15,794 bases of DNA, taken from positions 1-15,794 of the forward strand of contig CAKTPR010000052.1 in the NCBI GenBank assembly GCA_934591725.1. Reading direction: 5' to 3'. Of this stretch, positions 7,690 through 14,876 are shown one piece after another (position 1 is the first letter of the stretch; every line of letters begins with the position of its first letter). Below the pieces are notes generated by a model, which had not been told where the DNA came from, ran no database searches, and worked only from the letters and a program-made list of their open reading frames with translations. Source of the stretch: an uncultured Oscillospiraceae bacterium (GTDB lineage Bacteria; Bacillota; Clostridia; Oscillospirales; Oscillospiraceae). Made by a program: the position numbers and the translations under genes.

Positions 7690-8556
7690 ATGAAATCAAA
7701 GGTATATTTTTCCAAGACTATAAGTCCCGAAAAGATAATAGAGCTCATTGAACTGTCCGGAAAGAAGCTCCCCGGCAACATCGCCGTCAAGGTACACTCC
7801 GGCGAGGTCGGCAACCAGAACTTCCTCCGTCCCGAATTCTGGAAGCCCGTCGTCGACCATGTCGGCGGAACGATCGTCGAGTGCAACACCGCATACGAGG
7901 GTGGACGCGACACCACCGAGCACCATTGGAAGACCATGGAGCTGCACGGCTGGAGCCATTATTTCGACGTCGATATAATGGACGCGGAAGGCCCCGACAA
8001 GGTGCTAGATATCCCCGAAGGAAAGAAGATCAAGAAGAACTATGTCGGCAAGGATATCGACAAGTATGACTCGATGCTCGTCCTCTCCCACTTCAAGGGT
8101 CACCCCATGGGCGGCTACGGCGGCGCGCTCAAGCAGCTGTCGATAGGCGTTGCCTCATCCTACGGCAAGAAGTATATCCACGGCGTCGGCGATACGGACA
8201 ATTTCTGGACGGCCGACCATGACTCCTTCCTTGAGTCGATGGCGGACGCCGCTTCCTCCGTCGTGAAGCACTTCGGCGGCAATGCCCTGTATGTGAACGT
8301 CATGAAGAACATGTCCGTCGACTGCGACTGCTGCGCTGTTGCCGAGGATCCCTGCATAAAGGACATGGGCGTGCTCGTCTCGACCGACCCCGTCGCGATA
8401 GACCAGGCCTGCATTGACTTCGTCTATGCTTCTGACGACCCCAGAAAGGCGCACTTCATAGAGCGCGTGGAATCCAGAAACGGCGTCCACACCATCGAGG
8501 CCGCGGCGGAGCTGGGCATCGGCAGCCGCGAGTACGAGCTTGTCACCATCGAATAA
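7690..8556 (+). CDS. DUF362 domain-containing protein, no ferredoxin module
   Basis: A 288-residue soluble protein of the DUF362 family, whose biochemical function is not settled; members are often fused to or partnered with 4Fe-4S ferredoxin domains. The family core HFKGHPMGGYGGALKQLSIG is at 134-153, and TDPVAIDQACIDFV at 232-245 is the other conserved block. A Cys cluster D-C-D-C-C (212, 214, 215), with further cysteines at 222 and 241, could hold a metal or Fe-S site. I see no CX2CX2CX3C ferredoxin motif, so this is the short form. No signal peptide or membrane helix is apparent. The start is well supported: AAAGGAG eight bases before the ATG. It has its own promoter, and holB follows after 78 bp with another promoter, so the two are probably independent though no terminator separates them. 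Confidence 0.88.
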   Translation: MKSKVYFSKTISPEKIIELIELSGKKLPGNIAVKVHSGEVGNQNFLRPEFWKPVVDHVGGTIVECNTAYEGGRDTTEHHWKTMELHGWSHYFDVDIMDAEGPDKVLDIPEGKKIKKNYVGKDIDKYDSMLVLSHFKGHPMGGYGGALKQLSIGVASSYGKKYIHGVGDTDNFWTADHDSFLESMADAASSVVKHFGGNALYVNVMKNMSVDCDCCAVAEDPCIKDMGVLVSTDPVAIDQACIDFVYASDDPRKAHFIERVESRNGVHTIEAAAELGIGSREYELVTIE

Positions 8557-8559
8557 AAG

Positions 8560-8588
8560 TTGACGGGAAAGCGAAAAAATAGTAATAT
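8560..8588 (+). promoter_or_regulatory. Sigma-A promoter for holB-ricT
   Basis: TTGACG (8560-8565) and TAATAT (8583-8588) are 17 bases apart. The site lies just after the DUF362 stop and about 45 bp before the holB start. Confidence 0.65.
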
Positions 8589-8634
8589 ATATTGATAGGT
8601 TTATTCAAATGAATTGATGCGGGAGGGGAGCGCT

Positions 8635-9453
8635 GTGGCTCAGATAAATTCATCGGGGCAGAGCGTTCCCCATGCCTGCGTGATATGCGCGCCGACGATA
8701 GAGCACGCGCTCAGCGAGGCGGAGAAGCTTGCCGCCGCGGCTGTGTGCAGCGGCAGCGGGGCGCGCCCCTGCGGCAAATGCAGGGACTGCCGCAAGGCCG
8801 CCGAGCATGTCCACCCGGACATTATTACGGTCAGCCGTCTCCTTGACGACAAGGGACGCCCCAAGCGCGAGATCGGCGTCGACCAGATACGCGATGTGAT
8901 AGCCGATGCGCAGGTGCTGCCGAACGAGGCCGCGCGCAAGGTGTACATCATCGACCGCGCGGAGACGATGAATGCCGCCGCGCAGAACGCCGCGCTCAAG
9001 CTCTTGGAGGAGCCGCCCGCAGGGGCGGTGTTCCTGCTGTGTACGACGAACGCCATGCAGCTGCTGCCGACTGTGCGCTCCCGCTGCGCGGAGCTCATCT
9101 GTCAGGGGCAGGAGCAGGAGACGGACAGTGAGCTGCGCGCGCTCGCAGCGGATTATCTCAAGGCGGTCGCCGAGGGCAGCCGCGCAAAGCTGCTGCGCTG
9201 GTGCGCGGCAAACGAGGGCATGGACGGCCGCGCCGCCGCAGATTTTATCGACTGCGCGCGCTCTCTCGTCACGGAGATGATCTGCTCCCGGCAGAAGGCG
9301 CGCGGAATGGAGCGTGCGGAGCTGATGGAGCTTCACGAATTATTGGATGAATGCGCCGCGAGACTTAAGGTCAACGCCGGTGTTAAGCATATATTTGGCC
9401 TGCTGGCTGTAGATTCGATCCCGGCAGGACGGAAACAGAGGAAAAACAATTGA
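8635..9453 (+). CDS. holB: DNA polymerase III subunit delta' (clamp-loader)
   Basis: A clamp-loader subunit that helps place the beta sliding clamp on primed DNA; 272 residues, AAA+ fold. Typical delta' features: a zinc-binding cysteine set (Cys46, Cys49, Cys52, with Cys38 a possible fourth ligand); no usable Walker A, the loop position reading APTIEHAL instead of GKT; NAALKLLEEPP at 118-128; and the SRC arginine-finger motif at 149-151. The C-terminal half is divergent, as usual. Start choice: GTG at 8635 has the strong GGGAGGGG six to seven bases upstream. Upstream in-frame TTG 8614 and ATG 8617 lie before that sequence and lack one. Its stop overlaps the ricT start, the conserved holB-yaaT adjacency of Bacillota, which confirms the call. 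The more distant neighbours seen in Bacillus (tmk, yaaQ) are not here. Confidence 0.93.
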   Translation: MAQINSSGQSVPHACVICAPTIEHALSEAEKLAAAAVCSGSGARPCGKCRDCRKAAEHVHPDIITVSRLLDDKGRPKREIGVDQIRDVIADAQVLPNEAARKVYIIDRAETMNAAAQNAALKLLEEPPAGAVFLLCTTNAMQLLPTVRSRCAELICQGQEQETDSELRALAADYLKAVAEGSRAKLLRWCAANEGMDGRAAADFIDCARSLVTEMICSRQKARGMERAELMELHELLDECAARLKVNAGVKHIFGLLAVDSIPAGRKQRKNN

Positions 9454-10784
9454 TAGATGTCGTAAGCGTAAAATTCAAAAACCGGGGCAAGTGCTATTTC
9501 TTTTCCCCGAACGGACACACGGTGAACAGCGGGGACAAGGTCGTCGTCGAGACCTCCAAGGGGCTTGAGCTTGCCGACTGCTGCCGCGGCGTACACGCCG
9601 TGCCGGATAACTCCGTCGTGCAGCCGCTGCGCCCGGTGGTGCGCGTCGCCACGGCGGACGACCTGCGCGTTGCCAAGCTCAATGAGCAGCGCGAAAAGGA
9701 AGCCTTTGAGATATGCCAGAAGAAGATCGCCGAGCACGGGCTCGATATGAAGCTCGTCGACGTCGAATGCAACTTCGAGGGCACGAAGACCATGTTCTTC
9801 TTCACCTCCGACGGGCGCGTTGACTTCCGTGAGCTGGTAAAAGACCTCGCAAGCGTCTTCCGCAACCGCATCGAGCTGCGCCAGATAGGCGTCAGGGACG
9901 AGGCAAAGATGATCGGCGGCATAGGCATGTGCGGCCGCCCCTACTGCTGCAGCCAGTTTCTTGACGACTTCCAGCCCGTGTCCACAAAGATGGCAAAGGT
10001 GCAGTCGCTCTCTCTTAACCCCACCAAGATATCCGGCAGCTGCGGCAGGCTCATGTGCTGCCTGCGCTATGAGCAGGAGGCATACGAAGACCTCATAAAG
10101 AAAGTGCCGAAGCAGGGCGCGTTCGTCGAGACGAAGGACGGCTACGGCACTGCCGTGCAGGTGAATCTCCTGCGCCAGACCGTCAAGGTCAAGCTCGATG
10201 ACGACGGGGACGATTCACTGCGCCTCTATAAGCCGAACGAGCTGTGCGCCGTACCCGGCGGACGCCCGAAGGATGGGGAGAAGCCGGTGTCGGTGCTCAA
10301 CTATGTCCCCGAACCGGAGGAAGAGACCGAGGAAGAGGACCCCTGGACGATGCCCGTGCTGCTCGTCTCCGATGAGACGGGGCGCGAGGAGACTAATGAC
10401 GCGCGCGAGGAGCGCCGCGGCGGCGGGAACCGCAGAGGACGCGGCCGCCAGAGAAAGCCGCGCCAGCCGAGGGAGGAGACTCCGGGCAAAGCGGAGGTAA
10501 AGGTCGAAGTCAAGGCAGAGCCGAAGAGCGAGGCCGGACGCGAGGGGAAGAACCGCCGTCCGCGCAGGGGCGGAAACGGCAAGCCCAACACCGTGCGCGT
10601 CGAGGCAAAGCCCGCCGCACAGCAGGGCGCGCAGCCGAAGAAGGACAAGCCCGCCGCACCCGCCGCAAAGGACGGTGCGGCGCAGCCCAAGCCCAACAAT
10701 CAGAAGAACCGCCGCGGCTACCGCGGATATCACGGCAAGCCCCGGCCGAAAACCGGCGCCCCCGGCGACAAGCCGCAGAGCTGA
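9450..10784 (+). CDS. ricT: RicT/YaaT, PSP1-domain protein, with a long basic C-terminal tail
   Basis: In Bacillus subtilis RicT (YaaT) forms a complex with RicA and RicF that binds Fe-S clusters, affects RNase Y-dependent mRNA processing and promotes sporulation and biofilm formation. Residues 1-270 match the family. The PSP1 domain has the conserved cysteines Cys161, Cys166, Cys167 (MCGRPYCCSQF) and Cys198, Cys203, Cys204 (SCGRLMCCLRYEQ), which are the likely cluster ligands. B. subtilis YaaT is about 275 residues, whereas this protein is 444. The extra segment has an acidic patch (288-297) and then about 130 residues rich in Arg, Lys, Gly, Pro, Ala and Gln, including GGGNRRGRGRQRK, which looks disordered and RNA-binding-like. 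Start: TTG at 9450 overlaps the holB stop by four bases and has AGAGGA seven bases upstream; no in-frame ATG is near. Translational coupling with holB is likely. Confidence 0.92.
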   Translation: MIDVVSVKFKNRGKCYFFSPNGHTVNSGDKVVVETSKGLELADCCRGVHAVPDNSVVQPLRPVVRVATADDLRVAKLNEQREKEAFEICQKKIAEHGLDMKLVDVECNFEGTKTMFFFTSDGRVDFRELVKDLASVFRNRIELRQIGVRDEAKMIGGIGMCGRPYCCSQFLDDFQPVSTKMAKVQSLSLNPTKISGSCGRLMCCLRYEQEAYEDLIKKVPKQGAFVETKDGYGTAVQVNLLRQTVKVKLDDDGDDSLRLYKPNELCAVPGGRPKDGEKPVSVLNYVPEPEEETEEEDPWTMPVLLVSDETGREETNDAREERRGGGNRRGRGRQRKPRQPREETPGKAEVKVEVKAEPKSEAGREGKNRRPRRGGNGKPNTVRVEAKPAAQQGAQPKKDKPAAPAAKDGAAQPKPNNQKNRRGYRGYHGKPRPKTGAPGDKPQS

Positions 10785-10798
10785 TAACAGAGAATAAT

Positions 10799-10830
10799 GG
10801 CGCGCTGCATAACGCAGCGCGCCTGTTTTT
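10799..10830 (+). terminator. Strong intrinsic terminator after ricT
   Basis: A perfect ten-base-pair GC-rich stem, GGCGCGCTGC / GCAGCGCGCC, with a five-base loop (ATAAC) is followed by TGTTTTT. It lies 14 bp after the ricT stop and between convergent genes. The other strand has only ATTATT after the stem, so it is less likely to serve azlD. Confidence 0.93.
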
Positions 10831-10851
10831 ATATGTCCTGTTGGATTCATG

Positions 10852-11181
10852 TTATGCAAACACCAATTGTGTGAGCAGCATATACACGGCAGTGCCGAGG
10901 ATAATCGTGAGGATCATGTTCTTCCTCCAGAGATGCACTCCCGCGGTGACGGCGATCGCGATAAGCTCCGGCAGCCCGTGCGCACCGGACGCGAGGTTCA
11001 CATCCTTGAGACTGTATACGACCAGCAGCCCGATAACGGCGGGCGGGATGAGCGGGGTCAGCTCGTCAATGAGCTTGGGGTGTCCCTTGCGGAACAGCAG
11101 CGGCGGGAGCGCGCGGGTAATGAGCGTGCCGAGCGCAAGCGCGAGTATCGTTATAAGCGTCTGGACAGGCGTCATTGTCAT
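10852..11181 (-). CDS. azlD: Branched-chain amino acid transporter small subunit AzlD
   Basis: Small membrane protein of 109 residues with about four hydrophobic helices, a typical AzlD length. It carries the family's conserved early segment TRALPPLLFRK (22-32), followed by PLIPPAVIGLLVVYS. With AzlC it forms a branched-chain amino acid exporter (AzlCD/YgaZH type) in the cytoplasmic membrane. The ATG at 11181 overlaps the azlC stop in an ATGA junction, indicating translational coupling. No azlB-type Lrp regulator gene is in view. Substrate specificity (leucine/isoleucine/valine, or the analogue azaleucine) comes from family knowledge, not from this sequence. Confidence 0.92.
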   Translation of the reverse strand: MTMTPVQTLITILALALGTLITRALPPLLFRKGHPKLIDELTPLIPPAVIGLLVVYSLKDVNLASGAHGLPELIAIAVTAGVHLWRKNMILTIILGTAVYMLLTQLVFA

Positions 11182-11879
11182 TCAAGCTTCCTCCTTACTG
11201 CGATAAGCACCGCGATTATCATCAGCATCGCCGGTATGACGACGTTCCCCGCGCCGAATATGACGAGCGACAGCAGCGTGCACACAAGGCCGATGACTCC
11301 GCTCACGCGCGAGACCTTATCATGCAGCAGGTCGATAAACAGCGCAACGTACATCGCCGTCAGCGCAAAGTCGAGCCCTGCGGTGCTGAAGGTGATGAGC
11401 GTGCCGATAAGTCCGCCGATGAGCGTACCGAGCACCCAATAAGAATAGTTGAGCGCGAACATCGCAAAATAGAAGCGTCCGGTGTCGAGCCCATCAGGCG
11501 TCTCTAACGTCGAGGCGAGGGCGAAGCTCTCATCGGACAGCGCGAAATACAGAAACGGCTTGAACGGCCCTGCGGCGGCAAAGCGGTTGAGCACACCTAT
11601 GCTGCAGAAGATATAGCGTGCGTTTATCGTGATGCTGAATATGAGCGCCGCGAGCGGATCGAACATGCCTGCGAAAAGAATGACGGCGGCATACTGCATG
11701 CTGCCGCTGAAAGCGAGCGCGCTCGTCAGCGTCGACCACAGCGGGCCGTATCCCTTGCTCTGCATCAGTACGCCGTAAGCCGCGGACAGCACAAGGTATC
11801 CCGTCATCACCGGGACGGTGTATGGAAAGGCTGCCTTGACGGTGCGTCCCCATCCTGCTTTCGTGTTCAAAGGCTCCAC
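11178..11879 (-). CDS. azlC: Branched-chain amino acid transporter large subunit AzlC
   Basis: Integral membrane protein of up to 233 residues, the usual AzlC length. AzlC hallmarks include GVLMQSKGYGPLWSTLTSALAFSGSMQYAAV in the first third and SITINARYI at about 82-90. It pairs with AzlD for branched-chain amino acid efflux. The start is ambiguous. The frame opens with GTG at 11879, which has only a weak GGA upstream. TTG at 11870, three codons in, has GAGGTG six bases upstream, so translation from TTG (230 residues) is about equally likely. The outer start is given here. A near-consensus promoter lies about 40 bp upstream, and the divergent thrS promoter is about 60 bp further. Confidence 0.92.
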   Translation of the reverse strand: MEPLNTKAGWGRTVKAAFPYTVPVMTGYLVLSAAYGVLMQSKGYGPLWSTLTSALAFSGSMQYAAVILFAGMFDPLAALIFSITINARYIFCSIGVLNRFAAAGPFKPFLYFALSDESFALASTLETPDGLDTGRFYFAMFALNYSYWVLGTLIGGLIGTLITFSTAGLDFALTAMYVALFIDLLHDKVSRVSGVIGLVCTLLSLVIFGAGNVVIPAMLMIIAVLIAVRRKLE

Positions 11880-11917
11880 CTCACAATTCCGATTGATTTG
11901 ATAGGCATGACGCGAGT

Positions 11918-11946
11918 AATATACAACCGCCCGGCGGCTTTGTCAA
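11918..11946 (-). promoter_or_regulatory. Sigma-A promoter for azlCD
   Basis: On the minus strand a perfect TTGACA (11941-11946) and TATATT (11918-11923) with exactly 17 bases between. The spacer contains the GC palindrome GCCGCCGGGCGG, a possible regulator site. Confidence 0.85.
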
Positions 11947-12002
11947 CCGGTTTACGGCGCGATGTAAAGCATTTATATAGGCAAAAGATTCGGTAAAAGA
12001 TA

Positions 12003-12031
12003 TTGACAGGGGAAATTCACGGTGTTATGAT
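12003..12031 (+). promoter_or_regulatory. Sigma-A promoter for the thrS T-box leader
   Basis: TTGACA (12003-12008) and TATGAT (12026-12031) are 17 bases apart, placing the transcript start near 12038, immediately before the T-box leader. Confidence 0.85.
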
Positions 12032-12039
12032 ATCCGCGT

Positions 12040-12266
12040 CTAAAGGCTGAGACGGAGAAGACGGGCACAGAACACGTACAGAGAGGGCAGCCATAGGCTG
12101 TAAGCCGCCCCGGATATGTGCCGCAGCTACCACTCCTGAGCCGGAGAGCCGAAACACAGGCTGTAAGCTCTCCCGCGAAACGCGCGTTACAGCGTCTTTT
12201 GAGTTAAAAATCAAGGTGGAACCGTGCCTTTCAGGCACCCTTGGCGCTGCGCCGGGGGTGTTTTTT
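12040..12266 (+). promoter_or_regulatory. T-box riboswitch, threonine specifier (ACC)
   Basis: A leader RNA that senses uncharged tRNA-Thr and permits thrS transcription when it is abundant. The T-box sequence AGGTGGAACCGTG is at 12214-12226; its TGGAACC part forms the antiterminator bulge that pairs with the tRNA 3' end. Stem I is closed by GGAG (12054-12057) with CTCC (12133-12136), then GGCAC (12064-12068) with GTGCC (12118-12122). The internal loop between these stems holds the ACC codon at 12129-12131 followed by A, exactly where the specifier is expected. A further stem pairs GGAGAGC (12143-12149) with GCTCTCC (12167-12173). An intrinsic terminator follows at 12236-12266. ACC fits tRNA-Thr(GGU) and agrees with the downstream gene. 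Confidence 0.95.
12236..12266 (+). terminator. Regulatory terminator of the thrS T-box
   Basis: An eleven-base-pair stem (12236-12246 with 12250-12260, two of the pairs T-G wobbles) with a CTG loop is followed by six T's. It lies just 3' of the T-box sequence, competing with the antiterminator, and upstream of the thrS start. Confidence 0.9.
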
Positions 12267-12307
12267 GTTTTCCCCGGCAGGTGATATTTATGATGGAGGA
12301 CAAGATC

Positions 12308-14068
12308 ATGGACGAAAACGAAAACAAGTTCAGCTTTGAAAATCCGGAGTACCGCCACACCTATTGGCACACCTGCTCCCATGTTCTGGCTCAGGCTGTC
12401 AAGCGCCTCTACCCTGAGGTAAAGCTTGCCATCGGCCCGGCTATCGAGAACGGCTTCTACTACGATATGGATTCTCCTTTCCCCTTCACCCCGGATATAA
12501 TGGAGAAGATCGAAGCCGAGATGCGCAAGATCTGCAAGGAGAAGCTCAAGCTCGAACGCTTCGAGCTGCCCCGCGCCGAGGCCATAAAGTTCATGGAGGA
12601 GAAGAACGAGCCTTATAAGGTCGAGCTTATCAACGACCTGCCTGAGGATTCCGCCATCAGCTTCTACCGCCAGGGCGAGTTCACCGATCTCTGCGCCGGC
12701 CCGCATCTGGATTCCACCGGGCGCATCAAGGGCAACGCCATCAAGCTCACCGCCTGCAACGCCGCCTACTGGCGCGGCGACTCCAGCCGCCAGACCCTCC
12801 AGCGCATCTACGGCATTGCCTTCCCGAAGAAGGACGAGCTTGACGAGTACCTCGCCCGTATCGAGGAAGCCAAGCGCCGCGACCACCGCAAGCTCGGCCG
12901 CGAGCTCGGTCTGTTTGCCTTCCGCGATGAGGCTCCCGGCTTCCCGTTCTACCTGCCCAAGGGCATGGTGCTCAAGAACACCCTGATCGACTATTGGCGC
13001 GAGGTACACAAGAAGTGGGAGTATGTCGAGATACAGACCCCGCAGATCATGCGCCGCACCCTGTGGGAGACCTCCGGCCACTGGGATCATTATAAGGACA
13101 ATATGTACACCACCGTCATCGACGGCGAGGACTTTGCCATCAAGCCCATGAACTGCCCCGGCAGCATTCTGGTCTATGAACTTGAGCCGCACTCCTATAA
13201 GGAGCTGCCCCTCCGCTTCGGCGAACTCGGCCTTGTTCACCGCCATGAGCTCTCCGGTGCGCTGCACGGCATGTTCCGCGTCCGCTGCTTCACTCAGGAC
13301 GACGCGCACATCCTCCTCGCTCCCGAACAGATCAAGGACGAGGTCATCCGCATCGCAAAGCTCTTTGACGAGGTCTATTCTCTCTTCGGCCTGCCCTACA
13401 AGATAGAGCTGTCCACCATGCCTGAGGATCACATCGGCTCCGTCGAGGATTGGGACATCGCCACCTCTGCGCTTGCCGACGCCATCACCAGCATCGGCAA
13501 GGAATACACCGTCAACCCCGGCGACGGCGCCTTCTACGGCCCAAAGCTCGACTTCCATATTCAGGACTCCCTCGGCCGTACCTGGCAGTGCGGCACCATC
13601 CAGCTCGACTACCAGCTGCCCGGCCGCTTCGACCTTGAGTACACCGGCGCTGACGGCGAGAAGCACTGCCCCGTCATGATCCACCGCGTCGTGTTCGGCT
13701 CCATCGAGCGCTTCATCGGCATCATCACCGAGCACTTTGCCGGTGCGTTCCCCGTGTGGCTCTCTCCTGTCCAGGTCAAGGTCATGCCCATCACCGACCG
13801 CACATCCGATTACGCAAAGGATGTCGCCGCGAAGCTCTCCACTGCCGGTGTCAGAGTCGAGACCGACCTGCGCAATGAGAAGATCGGCTACAAGATCCGC
13901 GAGGCTCAGATGCAGAAGACCCCGTATATGCTCGTCATCGGCGACCGCGAGGCCGAGAGCGGCGCAGTTGCCGTCCGCACCCGCGGCGGCGAGGATCTCG
14001 GCGCAATGCCGCTTGATGAGTTCATCGAGCGCATCACCGGCGAGATCAAGTCCCGCAGCAACGGTTAA
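12308..14068 (+). CDS. thrS: Threonine--tRNA ligase, TGS-less form
   Basis: Class II synthetase charging tRNA-Thr; 586 residues from the chosen start. The editing domain has HTCSH (His21, His25) and LCAGPHLDST (Cys129, His133), the site that removes mischarged serine. The catalytic core has MNCPGSILVYE (281-291, with zinc ligand Cys283), the motif 2 region ELPLRFGELGLVHRHE, and DDAHILL with His334. An anticodon-binding domain begins around PVWLSPVQVKVMPITD. Canonical ThrRS (about 640 residues) starts with a roughly 60-residue TGS domain that is absent here; the protein begins almost at the editing domain. Two in-frame ATGs are plausible: 12290 (AGGTG upstream) and 12308 (GGAGG eight bases upstream, preferred). 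Extending to the GTG at 12224 would place the start inside the T-box. Expression is controlled by the T-box leader. Confidence 0.96.
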   Translation: MDENENKFSFENPEYRHTYWHTCSHVLAQAVKRLYPEVKLAIGPAIENGFYYDMDSPFPFTPDIMEKIEAEMRKICKEKLKLERFELPRAEAIKFMEEKNEPYKVELINDLPEDSAISFYRQGEFTDLCAGPHLDSTGRIKGNAIKLTACNAAYWRGDSSRQTLQRIYGIAFPKKDELDEYLARIEEAKRRDHRKLGRELGLFAFRDEAPGFPFYLPKGMVLKNTLIDYWREVHKKWEYVEIQTPQIMRRTLWETSGHWDHYKDNMYTTVIDGEDFAIKPMNCPGSILVYELEPHSYKELPLRFGELGLVHRHELSGALHGMFRVRCFTQDDAHILLAPEQIKDEVIRIAKLFDEVYSLFGLPYKIELSTMPEDHIGSVEDWDIATSALADAITSIGKEYTVNPGDGAFYGPKLDFHIQDSLGRTWQCGTIQLDYQLPGRFDLEYTGADGEKHCPVMIHRVVFGSIERFIGIITEHFAGAFPVWLSPVQVKVMPITDRTSDYAKDVAAKLSTAGVRVETDLRNEKIGYKIREAQMQKTPYMLVIGDREAESGAVAVRTRGGEDLGAMPLDEFIERITGEIKSRSNG

Positions 14069-14072
14069 TTAC

Positions 14073-14101
14073 GCATAAATCTTCCAAATCCTCACAGACT
14101 A
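14073..14101 (+). promoter_or_regulatory. Candidate forespore sigma-G promoter for sleB
   Basis: GCATA (14073-14077) matches the sigma-G -35 consensus. After 17 bases CAGACTA (14095-14101) differs from the -10 consensus CATACTA at one base. sleB is a sigma-G gene in Bacillus, so the position fits. The -10 lies inside the left arm of the thrS terminator. This is inferred from pattern alone. Confidence 0.5.
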
Positions 14102-14126
14102 ACCAAAAGTCTGTGGGGGTGTTTTT
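14093..14126 (+). terminator. Intrinsic terminator after thrS
   Basis: A perfect eight-base-pair stem CACAGACT / AGTCTGTG (14093-14100 with 14108-14115), loop AACCAAA, is followed by GGGGTG and five T's ending at 14126, the base before the sleB ATG. The G run between stem and T's makes it atypical, but position and symmetry support it. GGGGGTG also serves as the sleB Shine-Dalgarno. Confidence 0.7.
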
Positions 14127-14807
14127 ATGACCGAGAAGAGGAAAAAACTGATACTTGCCGTGGCGGTCATATTCGCGGTGAATATTTTCATCATAGCGAT
14201 GGCGCAGAGGGCGTCCGCCGATCTGCATAAGAAAGGCGCGTCGGGCGACATGGTCGTCGAGATACAGACGCGGCTGAAAAACTGGGGCTACTATGACGGA
14301 GCTGTCGACGGCATCTTCGGCAGCGGGACAGAGCGCGCGGTCAAATATTTCCAGCGCACGAACGGCCTGTCTGCCGACGGTCAGGTCGGCGACCTGACGC
14401 TTGCTGCGCTCGGCATCACGCCCACGGGATCTTCCGGCGGCTCATCAGGCGGCGACTCGGGAGACGTCGACCTGCTCGCGCGGCTGATATCTGCCGAGGC
14501 GCGCGGCGAGCCCTATGAAGGGCAGGTCGCCGTCGGCGCGGTCGTTCTCAACCGGGTGAAGCACGCGTCGTTTCCAAATTCCATCTCCGGCGTCATATAC
14601 CAGTCCGGCGCGTTCTCCTGCCTGTATGACGGGCAGTTTGATCAGCCGGTCGCCGAGAGCGCCTACCGCGCGGCGCGCGATGCACTGAACGGCTGGGATC
14701 CGAGCTACGGTGCGATATACTATTTCAATCCCGTCACCGCAACGAGCAAATGGATATGGTCGCGGCCGCTGATCGTCGAAATAGGCAAACACAGGTTCTG
14801 CGCATAA
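14127..14807 (+). CDS. sleB: Spore cortex-lytic enzyme SleB-like
   Basis: A germination hydrolase that degrades spore cortex peptidoglycan; SleB enzymes are lytic transglycosylases acting at muramic-delta-lactam. 226 residues: a signal peptide at 1-31 with a likely cut after ASA; a PG_binding_1 domain at about 37-96 with paired-helix motifs (LKNWGYYDGAVDGIFGSGT); a Gly/Ser linker at 101-112; and a hydrolase_2 catalytic domain at about 115-226 with the probable catalytic Glu124 in ISAEARGE and VGAVVLNRV following. It is shorter than B. subtilis SleB (about 305 residues) but has both domains, unlike CwlJ. No ypeB partner gene follows, although SleB is paired with YpeB in bacilli. The ATG at 14127 has GGGGGTG six bases upstream. 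It shows the organism forms spores or descends from one that did. Confidence 0.9.
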   Translation: MTEKRKKLILAVAVIFAVNIFIIAMAQRASADLHKKGASGDMVVEIQTRLKNWGYYDGAVDGIFGSGTERAVKYFQRTNGLSADGQVGDLTLAALGITPTGSSGGSSGGDSGDVDLLARLISAEARGEPYEGQVAVGAVVLNRVKHASFPNSISGVIYQSGAFSCLYDGQFDQPVAESAYRAARDALNGWDPSYGAIYYFNPVTATSKWIWSRPLIVEIGKHRFCA

Positions 14808-14810
14808 CTG

Positions 14811-14839
14811 TTGAAATGCCGCGGGTTTTAGGGTATAAT
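14811..14839 (+). promoter_or_regulatory. Sigma-A promoter for the zinc-ribbon protein gene
   Basis: TTGAAA (14811-14816) and a perfect TATAAT (14834-14839) with 17-base spacing begin three bases after the sleB stop codon, so the next gene is transcribed independently of sporulation. Confidence 0.85.
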
Positions 14840-14876
14840 ATATAAGATAAAGCATTTGCACACATCGGAGGCAGCT

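Noticed and set aside
12224..12307. Extending thrS upstream to the GTG at 12224
   Set aside because: That start lies inside the T-box antiterminator and the frame crosses the terminator; it lacks a Shine-Dalgarno and adds no TGS-like sequence.
12017..13735. 572-codon minus-strand ORF opposite thrS
   Set aside because: Antisense shadow of a GC-rich gene; the plus strand encodes an unmistakable ThrRS and its T-box leader over the same bases.
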